A DNA stretch of 64,000 nucleotides from Flavobacteriales bacterium. GTDB lineage: Bacteria > Bacteroidota > Bacteroidia > Flavobacteriales_F > PHOS-HE28. The number at the start of each line of letters is the position of its first letter. Positions within the stretch are counted from its first letter, which is position 1. Below, piece by piece: positions 18,289-26,860 of the stretch. Under the pieces are notes generated by a model that saw only the letters and a program-made list of their open reading frames with translations, did not search any database and was not told the DNA's origin. The DNA lies in assembly GCA_016710965.1 (NCBI GenBank), contig JADJTW010000003.1:124001-188000 (forward strand). Direction: 5' to 3'. The translations under genes were made by a program, and so were the position numbers.

Positions 18289-18320
18289 GCGGCAGTGTGT
18301 GCCAATGCACACGCTGCCGC
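18289..18320. terminator. Bidirectional hairpin between convergent genes
   Basis: A 14-bp stem (GCGGCAGTGTGTGC / GCACACGCTGCCGC, one G-T wobble) with the 4-nt loop CAAT lies between the DUF551 gene and the FKBP gene, which converge. There is no T-run on either side, so it is a stabilising hairpin or a T-poor terminator. Confidence 0.6.
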
Positions 18321-18343
18321 CCTTCGCGCAAGAGCTTCCCAGT

Positions 18344-19048
18344 CTACTTCTTCACGATCTCCAGCAGCTCCAGCTCGAATAGGAGCGTGCTGCTGGCAGG
18401 AATGGGACCGCCGGGGGTGCCTTGAGCGCCGTAGCCGAGCTCGCTGGGGATGGCGAGCTTCCACTTGCTGCCCACGTTCATCATCTGCAGCGCCTCAACA
18501 AATCCGGGGATCCACTGTTCCACGGGAAGCTTCGCAGGCTGGCCACGGTCCACCGAGCTGTCGACCTTGGTGCCATCGATCAGGGTGCCTGTGTAATGCA
18601 CCAGCACTTCATCTGTGGCCACCGGCTTCGGCCCGGTACCGGTCTTGATCACCTCGTACTGCAATCCGCTCGCGGTGGTGATCACGCCCTTGCGCTTGCC
18701 GTTCTCGGCCAGGTACTTCTCACCGGCCAGGCGGTTCTCCTCGCCCTTCTTCGCCTCATCGGCGCGCTTGGCCTCCTGCATCTTCTGCATGTAGGCGTTG
18801 ATCACCATCTGCACCGTCTCCTGGTCCATCTCCGCAGCGCTGTCCAGCCCATCGCGCAAGCCCATGCTCAAGGCGTCCACATTCGCATTGTCCAGCTTGC
18901 TCTTCTTGAAATTGCCGCCGATGTCCACTCCGATGGCGTAGCTCACCGAGTCGATCTCGGTCTGCAAGGGAATGCGCTCCTTCTGTCCTTGCGTGCAGGC
19001 GCAGATCATGGTGGTGGCGGCAATGGCGGTAGCGATGCGGATGCTCAT
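18344..19048 (-). CDS. FKBP-type peptidyl-prolyl cis-trans isomerase, probable lipoprotein
   Basis: A 234-residue protein starting at the ATG at 19048 (MSIRIATAIAATTMICACTQG). The short hydrophobic leader ends in C-A-C, which fits a lipoprotein signal with the Cys near 17-19. Residues about 25-120 form the FKBP N-terminal dimerisation domain (IDSVSYAIGVDIGGNFKK). Residues about 130-234 form the FKBP domain (VLVHYTGTLIDGTKVDSS; IPGFVEALQMMNVGSKW; LGYGAQGTPG). It should help proline isomerisation during folding of exported proteins. The frame stays open far upstream, but that part lies over the divergent lolA gene and is not real. A TACCTTCG promoter box lies 20-27 nt before the start. Confidence 0.93.
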   Translation of the reverse strand: MSIRIATAIAATTMICACTQGQKERIPLQTEIDSVSYAIGVDIGGNFKKSKLDNANVDALSMGLRDGLDSAAEMDQETVQMVINAYMQKMQEAKRADEAKKGEENRLAGEKYLAENGKRKGVITTASGLQYEVIKTGTGPKPVATDEVLVHYTGTLIDGTKVDSSVDRGQPAKLPVEQWIPGFVEALQMMNVGSKWKLAIPSELGYGAQGTPGGPIPASSTLLFELELLEIVKK

Positions 19049-19067
19049 GAGGCTGATTTTGGGGGGC

Positions 19068-19075
19068 CGAAGGTA
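19068..19075 (-). promoter_or_regulatory. Candidate -7 promoter element (TACCTTCG) for the FKBP gene
   Basis: TACCTTCG on the minus strand lies 27 nt (T to A of ATG) before the FKBP start, giving a short leader. It belongs to the same motif family as the boxes before lolA, the M16 pair and dltC. Confidence 0.4.
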
Positions 19076-19148
19076 TACGGAAGCCGGTGCAGCCAAGGCC
19101 TGTCGATGCGTGAGGTCGCTGGCACGCGCTTTGGCAGGCGCGGCCGGG

Positions 19149-19156
19149 TAAATTCG
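19149..19156 (+). promoter_or_regulatory. Candidate -7 promoter element (TAAATTCG) for lolA
   Basis: TAAATTCG lies 18 nt before the lolA ATG. A TTTG occurs at 19130-19133, but with a spacer of only 15 nt, shorter than the usual 19 or so between Bacteroidota -33 and -7 elements. Confidence 0.4.
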
Positions 19157-19166
19157 CCCCCCTGCC

Positions 19167-19814
19167 ATGAAGAACCTGCTTCTCCTTACCGCCTTGCTCC
19201 TGATTGCCACCGCCTCCTTCGCGCAGGATGATCCGAAAAGCAAGGCGATCGTGGACCGCTTGATGGCCCAAGCCAAGGGCTGGACGAGCTTCGAGGCCGA
19301 CTTCATCAGCCGCCTGCAGAGCAGCCGCGACAAGCTGGACTTGAAACAGGAAGGCAACATGAAGGTGAAGGGGAGGAAATTCCGCTTGTTGCTGGACAAG
19401 AACACCATCATCAACGACGGCACCACCTTGTACACATACAGCAGCGAAACCAATGAGGTAACGCTCAGCGACCCTGCCGAGATGGACCAGGAGCTCGACC
19501 CCAGCAAGCTCTTCACGCAATACGAGAAAGGCTTCAAGAGCCAGTTCGTAGAGGAGAAGGCCGACGCGGCCGGCGTGATGACCCAGGTGGTGAAGCTCTT
19601 CCCCCTTGATGCCACCAAGAAGCCCTACCACACGGTGGTGCTCACGGTGGACAAGGCCAAGGGCGAACCACGCAGCGTGCAGGTACTTTACAAGGACGGC
19701 AATGTGGTCACCTACACCCTCAAGAAGTTCACGCCCAACGCGGTGCTCGCCGATGCGCTCTTCGTGTTCGACAAGACGAAGTATCCGGGGGTGGAGGTGA
19801 ATGACATGCGATAA
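19167..19814 (+). CDS. lolA: Outer-membrane lipoprotein carrier protein LolA-like
   Basis: A 215-residue periplasmic protein with a signal peptide (MKNLLLLTALLLIATASFAQ). The mature part has the LolA plan: VDRLMAQAKGWTSFEADFISRL, a beta-sheet core with KVKGRKFRLLLDKNTIINDG, then VKLFPLDATKKPYHTVVLTVDK. LolA carries lipoproteins from the LolCDE machinery to the outer membrane. It is divergent from the FKBP gene, with both promoters in the 118-nt gap. A hairpin follows the stop. Bacteroidota often encode more than one LolA-like protein, so the exact role is inferred. Confidence 0.9.
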   Translation: MKNLLLLTALLLIATASFAQDDPKSKAIVDRLMAQAKGWTSFEADFISRLQSSRDKLDLKQEGNMKVKGRKFRLLLDKNTIINDGTTLYTYSSETNEVTLSDPAEMDQELDPSKLFTQYEKGFKSQFVEEKADAAGVMTQVVKLFPLDATKKPYHTVVLTVDKAKGEPRSVQVLYKDGNVVTYTLKKFTPNAVLADALFVFDKTKYPGVEVNDMR

Positions 19815-19839
19815 GACACTTGAAGTTGCTGCGACGCAC

Positions 19840-19869
19840 GAAGGCCCCCGCCAAACGGAGGGGGCCTTC
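19840..19869. terminator. Hairpin terminator between lolA and the convergent T9SS gene
   Basis: GAAGGCCCCC and GGGGGCCTTC form a perfect 10-bp stem around a 10-nt loop, between the lolA stop (19814) and the stop of the convergent T9SS gene (19892). It has no T-run but is well placed to serve both directions. Confidence 0.6.
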
Positions 19870-19891
19870 GCCACTAAGACGTATTGGTTCC

Positions 19892-21958
19892 CTATCGCCC
19901 AACTTTCACTGCTTTCTTCACCACCGGCTCGCTATCGAGCAGCAGCGTGAGGTAGTACATGCCGGGCTGTAGCGCATTCGTATCCCACACTAGCTGGGAC
20001 TCGCCAGCCTCCTGCGTTGCATCACGCAAGACGACCAACTGCTTCCCATCGGCGCTATTGGCCATAAGCTGCATGCGACCCGCACGCTCCAGCGAATAGA
20101 ATACCGTAGGGGGCTCGCTGAAGGGGTTGGGTTGGATGATGAGGTCGCGGTCCTTGCCAAGGATGAGACCACCATTCTGCAAGTGCATGCGCTCGTCGCT
20201 TGCTGGATGGGCGCAGCAGGCGGCGAGGAGTTCTTGCATTTGGGCGATGGCATCATTCTGTGCTGCTATCTGCTGCTGCATTTGCTCCATCGTAGCATTT
20301 TGATCCTGATGGCCTCCGATGAGGTATGGGATCAAGCCCTGCATGTTCACCGCTTTGAACGGCACGGCTTCGGCCGTGACGTTGCCCAGGCTGTCATACT
20401 CTGCTGGGTGCATCGCATCCATGACAAGATCCGGCAGCACTTGTTCCAGCTCCGGTGCAAGCAGACCCAGATGCTCACCCAAAGGGAGTACCATGGTCGG
20501 CGCAGCGGCATGATTGAACGTGTACGTGTGCAACGAGAGGGCATTCAAAGCGGAAGCAGCGTCCACTGGTGCTGCATCCTCGATGTCCGTCTTCAGGTTC
20601 TCATCGGAGATAGTCCATGGTTGGGTGATGAAGGCCGGGCCGTTGATGAACGCGGCCCACGCATTAGGTGTTCCCGGGGGCGCGATGACGGTGCCGTACA
20701 AACCGGCCATGAATGAGATCTGTTGCGAATTAGTTGCCTCGGCCTCCCCCTGAACACCCACAAGGTGCCCTGCAGCGGAACCTTGAACGGTATTGTCGAA
20801 CAAGCCGTGACCACGCACACCGATGGTGACCTTACCGTTGTATGCGAAGCCATGCACCCCTTCGACGTGTCCGACATACTGGTCCATCGGATCCGGGCCG
20901 CTCTCGCCCAGGACACCTTGGAATATGCTGATCATGTCATCGGCCACCACGCGTGACCATGTTGCTGTCCTACCAAGCAGCGTGTAGTCGTTGTGGAACA
21001 CATGAAGTTTGGCTCTGGGAAACTGCATGCCGATGCCCGCACCGTGCGTGCGGTCCCACGGGCAGTTGGATCCGTCATACACGCTGGAGACATGCGGATC
21101 GGGTGTCTGGACGATCCAGTCGCAATCGTTCACGCCGCCACCGAATATCGAAGGATCCACCCACTTCACCACGCCGCGTTCGGCGCTGGGGGCAGGCGTA
21201 TCGTCCACCACCATCACCCGAAAGGGGCCATTGGCGGCAAGGTCGTTGGGCAATTGGCGGATGCGCAAGCGGCCGTCGAGCACATCTACTCTTTCGCGTG
21301 GCATGATGCCCGCAGTGAACCAATCCCCCACGCCGAAGAAGGTCTGGTTGCCCGTGGCAGACGGCACGAAACGGGCCGCCTCCAGGCCATCGAGCTGGCC
21401 AGCCGTGCCGTATGCTGCGGTGTTGTTGCTGGTGAAGATGAACCTGAGATTGTCCGGCCCGGGATCGTTTAGCGTGTTGTCGCTCCAAGCGATTACGCTG
21501 TGGTTCCTTCCGAGTCCTTCATCCTTGAGGCCGAAGTAGCCTTGGTCGCTGCCTTGCGTCAGGAGCATGCCGGTGCGCATCCATGGGCGGTAGGCGCTCT
21601 CCTGGATCCCGTTGTTGTCAATATGAAGGGCCGCGAAGGGCTGATCCACCAACGTGGAGCCGAAAGGCCCCAATCCAAGGAATCCACTAAGGTCCAAGCC
21701 CGTGTATCCATTGATCGCGCCGGTCGTGTTCGTGCCGATCAAGCGCATGCGGTTCACATTGTTCGTGCTCCATAGCATCGGCTGGTTCACCCGTGTCTCG
21801 AAGGAGAGCGGGATGGTGCTCAACAGATCGGCGCCGAACCATTCGTTGTTGGTGATCACATTGCCTCCGGGGAGGCTGTTCCAGAATTGCTGCTGGGCCT
21901 GCACAAAGGGCATGGCCATGCCTGCCAGTAAGGCAAGCAACATTCGTCTAGTGTTCAT
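19892..21958 (-). CDS. Secreted protein with endosialidase-chaperone (peptidase S74-like) domain and T9SS sorting domain
   Basis: A 688-residue protein with a signal peptide (MNTRRMLLALLAGMAMPFVQAQ). The N-terminal two thirds are Gly/Asn-rich beta structure, as in bacterial tail-fibre-like proteins. Residues about 455-560 contain SDENLKTDIEDAA, LHTYTFNH and LGLLAPELEQVLPDLV, typical of the intramolecular chaperone of endosialidase. This domain trimerises fibre proteins and often cuts itself off. A Gln-rich coiled coil (about 565-600) follows, then a T9SS-type C-terminal domain (LIIQPNPF to AVKVGR). The trimeric surface fibre role is inferred from the family. It is preceded on the same strand by another T9SS cargo gene. 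Confidence 0.85.
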   Translation of the reverse strand: MNTRRMLLALLAGMAMPFVQAQQQFWNSLPGGNVITNNEWFGADLLSTIPLSFETRVNQPMLWSTNNVNRMRLIGTNTTGAINGYTGLDLSGFLGLGPFGSTLVDQPFAALHIDNNGIQESAYRPWMRTGMLLTQGSDQGYFGLKDEGLGRNHSVIAWSDNTLNDPGPDNLRFIFTSNNTAAYGTAGQLDGLEAARFVPSATGNQTFFGVGDWFTAGIMPRERVDVLDGRLRIRQLPNDLAANGPFRVMVVDDTPAPSAERGVVKWVDPSIFGGGVNDCDWIVQTPDPHVSSVYDGSNCPWDRTHGAGIGMQFPRAKLHVFHNDYTLLGRTATWSRVVADDMISIFQGVLGESGPDPMDQYVGHVEGVHGFAYNGKVTIGVRGHGLFDNTVQGSAAGHLVGVQGEAEATNSQQISFMAGLYGTVIAPPGTPNAWAAFINGPAFITQPWTISDENLKTDIEDAAPVDAASALNALSLHTYTFNHAAAPTMVLPLGEHLGLLAPELEQVLPDLVMDAMHPAEYDSLGNVTAEAVPFKAVNMQGLIPYLIGGHQDQNATMEQMQQQIAAQNDAIAQMQELLAACCAHPASDERMHLQNGGLILGKDRDLIIQPNPFSEPPTVFYSLERAGRMQLMANSADGKQLVVLRDATQEAGESQLVWDTNALQPGMYYLTLLLDSEPVVKKAVKVGR

Positions 21959-21991
21959 TGGTGCTAGTTGTTGCTACGAACGACCGGACTT

Positions 21992-22996
21992 CTAAAGCAC
22001 CACGAACTTGGTGACGAACGACTTCCTCTTCCCGAACAACCGCAGCACATACTCAGCCTGCACCGTAGGCGAGTGGAGAACCACTGTTCCGCTGTGGTTG
22101 AGCGGATCGGCGATGACCACCCGACCGCTAGCATCCAATACCTCAGCACGGAACAGTTCCCCAGGCCAATCCACGCTGATCGTGCTTGCCTCAAAGCGCA
22201 AAACAGGTTCTTCCTCAAAAACATCATGCGCACCCACGTCATGGCAACTAGCCTCTACCGGCACCACCTCTACCTCGTCGATGAGATAGTAGGTAATCCC
22301 TGTCCAGGGGTTCGGATTGCCGATCGGAAAGGCCGAGGTTAGCGAGTCCGCGAAGAAATTTCCGAGTACCACATGCGTGTAGGCGCTATCGGCAGTGAAG
22401 GTCCCTTCCACTAGGGTCCAGGCAACCGTATCGGCCACCGGTAACGTGGTGCGCAAGTGCGCATAGTTCCGGAACGGGAATGCAGGGCCTGTCGTTGCGT
22501 ACCATGCGTTGGAAAAGGTAGTGAACAGCATTCCCACATTGTCGCAGGCTGTACCACCGTTCGTTAACCAATAGCTGCCATCGCAGGCCGGGTTCGTCCA
22601 GAAGCGCAGCTGGTATTCGCAGCCGATAACCAAGGGCTCTACCAGTTCGGCTCCAACGTACTCGCGGAAGTCGCCACCACCATCAAAGGATCTGAATCCC
22701 ACATATGCAACTCCCTCCCAGGGGTATTGGAAAGTCCATCCATTCCATGGCACACCGACCAGCGTATCAACTCCGTTCGTGGCTTGCGCGCATGCATGGA
22801 AATACTCCGGGCTGTTGTACCAACTGTACCAGTACAATGGTCGGTCGCCTTCTTGGAACCCGAAGGTATAGGGGCAGGTGTCCTGCAATTCGAAGCTGGG
22901 GTTGGGCACAAGGTTCTGCGCTTCGCAGCGCGGGGTAGCAATGAGCAACAAGCAGCACACCACCGCGTGCACGGCAGCGCGCCACTCGTTGTTCAT
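21992..22996 (-). CDS. Secreted protein with T9SS sorting domain
   Basis: About 334 residues from the ATG at 22996 (MNNEWRAAVHAVVCCLLLIATPRCEAQ, signal peptide); ATG 23011 is also possible. The mature part begins NLVPNPSFELQDTCP, a frequent opening of Bacteroidota secreted proteins with a carbohydrate-binding-like jelly roll. It has paired cysteines (CEYQ, CDGSY, ACDN) and a later YYLIDEVEVVP strand. The C-terminus (VDWPGELFRAEVLDASGRVV to FVTKFVVL) has the T9SS sorting-domain pattern. It lies 33 nt before the endosialidase-chaperone gene on the same strand, so they probably form one transcript. No catalytic residues were recognised. Confidence 0.8.
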   Translation of the reverse strand: MNNEWRAAVHAVVCCLLLIATPRCEAQNLVPNPSFELQDTCPYTFGFQEGDRPLYWYSWYNSPEYFHACAQATNGVDTLVGVPWNGWTFQYPWEGVAYVGFRSFDGGGDFREYVGAELVEPLVIGCEYQLRFWTNPACDGSYWLTNGGTACDNVGMLFTTFSNAWYATTGPAFPFRNYAHLRTTLPVADTVAWTLVEGTFTADSAYTHVVLGNFFADSLTSAFPIGNPNPWTGITYYLIDEVEVVPVEASCHDVGAHDVFEEEPVLRFEASTISVDWPGELFRAEVLDASGRVVIADPLNHSGTVVLHSPTVQAEYVLRLFGKRKSFVTKFVVL

Positions 22997-23540
22997 CGCT
23001 TGGGGTAGCATTCGTTCGTTGTTCGTTGATGCGTATTGCATCGGTCCGGTCAATTGGCCTTCTTGAGATACGGGCATCGCGTGGCCGCAGCCAATTCCAC
23101 CGTGCCCGCCCAAAGGAACGCATGGGTTACGGGAACGCTGCCCGGCGCTGCCGGAAGCAGGGTTCTACATTTGCCTAGTTCGTGTTCATCTTACGTTGCA
23201 GTTTGGTGGGACATGAGCAACCGGCCCCTGGCGTCTCAAGCGCTGGGGGCTATTTCGTAGTGGCCCGTGGGCCGCGTTAGCGTATAGAGAGAGAGAGAGA
23301 GAGAGAGAGCCCGCTTCGCAAAGCCTCGCGGTGACAGAGAGAGGGACGTGCCACACTCTTGGGCTCTCGCCGCTCGTCCTGGGATATGTTCTAATTCGCT
23401 CCATGGCCATGGGCCAAAACATCCGACTCCGTGAAGAGTGCCGACCGTGAACCTTGGAGCGAAAATGAGACTCGAACGGAAGGCGAATCGAATGTAATGC
23501 GCGAAATGTCGGATGCAAGCGCTTGTGGAAAACTCCCGCC
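22997..23540. other. Intergenic region with a GA microsatellite and a hairpin
   Basis: This 544-nt stretch holds no convincing protein gene. It contains a promoter-like TACATTTG on the plus strand (23166-23173). About 50 nt later comes a 10-bp stem-loop with two G-T wobbles around GCCCCTGGCG / CGCTGGGGGC (about 23225-23251). A pure GA dinucleotide run lies at 23287-23309, with a second shorter AGAGAG tract near 23335. A small RNA between the box and the hairpin is possible but unproven. Confidence 0.5.
23287..23309. repeat. (GA)n dinucleotide microsatellite
   Basis: About eleven and a half uninterrupted GA units. Such runs are rare in bacterial intergenic DNA and can change length by slippage. 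Confidence 0.95.
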
Positions 23541-24263
23541 CTACCTCCCCCCCTGCTGCCCCGTTAGGTACACGTAGTCCTTCAGCACCGTTCGCAGGAA
23601 CTCGGTCGACTTCATGCCATCGCCATTGTTGCCGATGGCGCGGCGGACCTTGTCGGCCATTTCCTCCACTAGCTGCCAGCGGTTGCCCACCTGGATGTTC
23701 TGCAGCACTTCCTTGATCATGGCGGCCTGTGCATCGTTCAATCGCACGGCCTCCGGGAAGCGCACTTGATGCCCCGTGGACACTTCGGTCATGAGGGTGT
23801 CGCGCAATTGCATGCGCTGCTTCAGGCTGATGACGGTGGTGCCTGCTGCGAGATCGCCCAGTCGCTGCCCTCGACCGTTGATGAGCACCACCACCAGCCC
23901 GAGCCCATAGAAACCATCGACCGGGCGCAGCAGCCAGCGCAACAGGTACTGGCCCACGCGCGGCTGGCCGCCATCCACGCGAGCCACCTTGATCTTCATC
24001 ACGCTCTTGCCGATGCTCTTGCCATCCATCGTGAGCTCGCAGATCAAATGGTAGAAGACATAAGGGATGCCGATGACCACCACACCCACCAGGATCGATA
24101 CGTTCTCATCTGGCGATGCAAGCACGAGCAGGAAGAACCAGACGATGATCCAGGCGGCGAGGATGACGCCATCGAGCAGGTAGGCGGCGATGCGGCTGCC
24201 CACATTGGCCACCTCGTGCTTCACCACAACGTTTTGGGCCGTCTCGATATGGATCTCGCTCAT
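23541..24263 (-). CDS. RDD family membrane protein
   Basis: About 240 residues from the ATG at 24263 (MSEIHIETAQNVVV). It contains the RDD domain: N-terminal GSRIAAYLLDGVILAAW, a second membrane segment (ILVGVVVIGIPYVFYHLI), KSIGKSVMKIKVARVDGG and LRWLLRPVDGFYGLGLVVVL. A cytosolic C-terminal tail of about 100 residues (LRDTLMTEVSTGHQVRFPEAVRL onward) is common in RDD proteins located next to SpoIIM and MoxR-DUF58 genes. It is divergent from SpoIIM with only 67 nt between them. Some RDD proteins act as ion antiporters, but the role here is unknown. A TACTTTTC box lies 13 nt before the start. Confidence 0.9.
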   Translation of the reverse strand: MSEIHIETAQNVVVKHEVANVGSRIAAYLLDGVILAAWIIVWFFLLVLASPDENVSILVGVVVIGIPYVFYHLICELTMDGKSIGKSVMKIKVARVDGGQPRVGQYLLRWLLRPVDGFYGLGLVVVLINGRGQRLGDLAAGTTVISLKQRMQLRDTLMTEVSTGHQVRFPEAVRLNDAQAAMIKEVLQNIQVGNRWQLVEEMADKVRRAIGNNGDGMKSTEFLRTVLKDYVYLTGQQGGR

Positions 24264-24268
24264 GGCCG

Positions 24269-24276
24269 GAAAAGTA
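24269..24276 (-). promoter_or_regulatory. Candidate -7 promoter element (TACTTTTC) for the RDD gene
   Basis: It lies 13 nt (T to A of ATG) before the RDD start, so the predicted leader is close to zero. It shares the 67-nt divergent region with the SpoIIM box. Confidence 0.35.
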
Positions 24277-24315
24277 TGCGGCCGCCCCGACCCGTAGCGC
24301 ACCGTTCCCGCTCGC

Positions 24316-24323
24316 TATGTTTG
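24316..24323 (+). promoter_or_regulatory. Candidate -7 promoter element (TATGTTTG) for the SpoIIM-DUF58 operon
   Basis: An exact match to the Bacteroidota consensus TAnnTTTG, placed 15 nt before the SpoIIM ATG. Transcription would start at or just before the start codon. No -33 TTTG is visible at the expected distance. Confidence 0.5.
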
Positions 24324-24330
24324 AACGCAG

Positions 24331-25308
24331 ATGCGCGAGGCGGCTTTCATCCAACGCAACCAGGCCAAATGGCAGCGCCTGGAGCAAGCCGTAACCGGGC
24401 TGGACAAGCTCAGCGGCGACGAGGCCAGCGACCTCTATATCCAGCTTACCGACGACCTGGGCTACGCGCAGACTTTCTACCCCAAGAGCAAGATCACCAC
24501 TTACCTGAACGGCCTGGCGGTGCGGCTGCACCAGCACATTTACCGGAACCAGCGTGTTCCACGCAAGCGTTTCCTCACTTTCTGGTCGCACGAAGTGCCG
24601 CTGGCGATCGCCGCCGCCCGCACCAACCTGCTGTATTCCTCCATCGTCTTCGTGGTGGCCATGGCGATCGGGGCCATCAGCGCCAAGCACGACCCCACCT
24701 TCATCCGCTTGATCATGGGCGATGAGTACGTGGACATGACCCTGGAGAACATCCGCAACGGCGACCCTATGGGCGTTTACGATAGCATGGATGAAGGCGG
24801 CATGTTCGTGCTCATCACCCTCAACAACATCAAGGTGTCCTTCTTCGTCTTCATCGCGGGCATGTGTACCACGCTCCTGCCAGGCCTGTTGCTGTTGGTG
24901 AACGGGATCATGCTGGGCAGCTTCCAGTACTTCCTGTTCAAGGAGGGCGTGCTCACCGAAAGCCTGCTCACGATCTGGATCCATGGCACCATCGAGATCA
25001 GCAGCATCGTGGTCGCCGGGGCTGCGGGCTTCGCCTTGGGCAACGGCCTGCTCTTTCCCGGCACCTATTCGCGCGGTGCCAGTTTCCGCCACGGTGCGCG
25101 CATCGGGTTGAAGGTGGCCGTGGGACTCGTGCCCTTGTTCATCGTCGCCGGCTTCCTGGAGAGCTTCGTCACGCGCCACTCGCTCGAAGTGCGGCCGTGG
25201 GTTGCGGTGTCCGTCATCGGGCTTTCGCTCGTCTGGGTCATCTATTACTTCATCATCCTTCCCTACCATGCAGAACGCAGAGCCGGTGCAATTGCGCCAG
25301 GTCCGTGA
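24331..25308 (+). CDS. Stage II sporulation protein M (SpoIIM) family membrane protein
   Basis: A 325-residue protein with a soluble N-terminal region (REAAFIQRNQAKWQRLEQ; DLGYAQTFYPKSKITTYLN) followed by five to six hydrophobic segments from about residue 100. It includes FITLNNIKVSFF-like and IWIHGTIEISSIVVAGAAG motifs, the latter a SpoIIM signature. It is the first gene of a plus-strand operon (membrane protein, DUF4129, DUF4350, MoxR, DUF58). Non-sporulating bacteria carry SpoIIM in this setting, probably for an envelope or membrane function. The next gene starts inside its last 41 nt. Confidence 0.9.
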   Translation: MREAAFIQRNQAKWQRLEQAVTGLDKLSGDEASDLYIQLTDDLGYAQTFYPKSKITTYLNGLAVRLHQHIYRNQRVPRKRFLTFWSHEVPLAIAAARTNLLYSSIVFVVAMAIGAISAKHDPTFIRLIMGDEYVDMTLENIRNGDPMGVYDSMDEGGMFVLITLNNIKVSFFVFIAGMCTTLLPGLLLLVNGIMLGSFQYFLFKEGVLTESLLTIWIHGTIEISSIVVAGAAGFALGNGLLFPGTYSRGASFRHGARIGLKVAVGLVPLFIVAGFLESFVTRHSLEVRPWVAVSVIGLSLVWVIYYFIILPYHAERRAGAIAPGP

Positions 25309-26155
25309 TTTCGGACAATTGATCGGAACCACCTTCACCTTCCTTCGGCAGAATCTCCGGCTGTTGTGGTCGGCCATCGGATTGGGCTGCATCCCTTTCG
25401 CTTTGGTCGGCGGAGTGCTGGCCGGCGGCGCCGTCGGCAGCCTGCAGAATTTCCGACCCGATCCATCGAACCCGGCAGGGGCCTTCGACAGCATGCTCGT
25501 GACCATGCTCGGCATCATTCCCGGCATGATCCTGTTCCTGCTGGGCTACGTGGTGCTCGTGGCCGTGGTGCATGAGTTCGTCCGCGCCTATCATCTGGGC
25601 GAGCACGCGTACCTGAAGCCCGGTCAGCTCATCATGCGCGGTTTCGCACAGTTGGGCCCCTATTTCGGCTGTAGTTTCCTGGTGGGCCTGCTCGGTTTCA
25701 TCGGTCTCTTGCTATGCCTCATCCCCGGCATCTATGCGTGGACGGTGCTCTCGCTCGCGCTCACCTGCCACGCCATCGAACGCACAGGCGGCGCCGGGTC
25801 ATTGGGCCGATCGAACCAACTGGTGCAGGGCGATTTCTGGGCGACGCTCGGGCTGGTGATCGTGATGGGCCTGATCAATTGGGTCATCAACATGATCGTG
25901 CAGGTGCCCTTCATGATCGTGGGCATGGTCATCGGCATCAACAGCGGCCTCGACGCGGCGCAAGCAGGCGGCGATGCTTTCTTGCCGCAGTGGTTCGGCA
26001 TTTTCAACACGATCAGCACCATGGTTCAATGGAGCTTCCAAATGCTCACCTACCCCATCGTGGCCGTTTGCATGAGCCTGAAGTACTTCAGCCGCGTGGA
26101 GGAGAAGGAAGGCCACGGCCTGCGTGAGAAGATCGCCGGCTTCGAACAGGTGTGA
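25268..26155 (+). CDS. Polytopic membrane protein of the SpoIIM-DUF4129-MoxR-DUF58 cluster
   Basis: About 295 residues from the ATG at 25268 (MQNAEPVQLRQVRDFGQLIGTTFTFLRQN); the open frame further up overlaps SpoIIM and is not used. Six or so hydrophobic segments are visible, with typical blocks LLWSAIGLGCIPFALVGG, LLGFIGLLLCLIPGIYAW and GSLGRSNQLVQGDFWATLG. The latter two recur in the membrane domains of glycerophosphodiesterase-like and YciC-like proteins. It overlaps SpoIIM by 41 nt and is followed after 9 nt by the DUF4129 gene, so coupling is tight. No biochemical function is known. Confidence 0.8.
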   Translation: MQNAEPVQLRQVRDFGQLIGTTFTFLRQNLRLLWSAIGLGCIPFALVGGVLAGGAVGSLQNFRPDPSNPAGAFDSMLVTMLGIIPGMILFLLGYVVLVAVVHEFVRAYHLGEHAYLKPGQLIMRGFAQLGPYFGCSFLVGLLGFIGLLLCLIPGIYAWTVLSLALTCHAIERTGGAGSLGRSNQLVQGDFWATLGLVIVMGLINWVINMIVQVPFMIVGMVIGINSGLDAAQAGGDAFLPQWFGIFNTISTMVQWSFQMLTYPIVAVCMSLKYFSRVEEKEGHGLREKIAGFEQV

Positions 26156-26164
26156 GCGGACCGG

Positions 26165-26860
26165 ATGCGGCGCTTTCTCCTCTTCCTGCTGGTGCTTTGC
26201 GCTCTTCCGCGAGGAGTGCGCGCACAGGATGTTCCGCCGGACAATGCTGTGGAAGTGCGCTCCTTCGACCAGCAGCGCATCGCTGAATTGAAGGCCGACC
26301 CGGCCTACGACTACGACAGCGACCTGCATCGCGAGCCCAATTGGTGGGAGCAGTTCAAGGAATGGCTGGCCGAGCGGTTGCGCTCGCTCACCGGTCCCGC
26401 GGTGGCAGCCTTCATCGGCTCCAATCTCTTCATCATCCTATGCGGCATCGTGGTGGTGGTCGCGCTCATTATCCTCAGTCGCGGTGGGCTTCGGCGAGTC
26501 TTCCACGGCACACCGCGCGGGCAGGGCGAAGTGACAGTGGCTGAAGAGGACATCCGCGGACTGGACCTCGAGGCGTTGATCGGCGACGCCGAAGCCGCAG
26601 GCGACCTGCGACGCGCGATCCGCCTTCATTATCTGTTGGTGCTCCGCAAGCTGGTCGATCAACAGGTCTTGAAATGGAGCCCCGAGTACACCGATCGGGA
26701 TTATATGCGCCAGGTGAAGGACGACGCGCTTCGCTCGCGCTTCGCGCATATCGCGCTCGTGTTCCAATGGGTCTGGTATGGCCACGCGGAAGTGGATGCC
26801 GAGCGCTATGATGCCATCAAGCGGCCTTTCATCGAATTCGAGACCGCACCGGTGCCATGA
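26165..26860 (+). CDS. DUF4129 domain protein
   Basis: A 231-residue protein with a signal peptide (MRRFLLFLLVLCALPRGVRAQ), a periplasmic stretch (DFDYDSDLHREPNWWEQ-like), one membrane helix at about 88-104 (FIILCGIVVVVALIIL) and a cytosolic DUF4129 domain. That domain has AGDLRRAIRLHYLLVLRKL and WSPEYTDRDYMRQV. It sits between a membrane protein and the DUF4350 gene, whose ATG overlaps its stop (ATGA at 26857-26860). The family is linked to MoxR and DUF58 proteins; its activity is unknown. Confidence 0.9.
   Translation: MRRFLLFLLVLCALPRGVRAQDVPPDNAVEVRSFDQQRIAELKADPAYDYDSDLHREPNWWEQFKEWLAERLRSLTGPAVAAFIGSNLFIILCGIVVVVALIILSRGGLRRVFHGTPRGQGEVTVAEEDIRGLDLEALIGDAEAAGDLRRAIRLHYLLVLRKLVDQQVLKWSPEYTDRDYMRQVKDDALRSRFAHIALVFQWVWYGHAEVDAERYDAIKRPFIEFETAPVP

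Noticed and set aside
23281..23340. The GA-rich stretch as a CRISPR or other spaced repeat array
   Set aside because: It is one pure dinucleotide run plus a short second tract, with no repeat-spacer structure.
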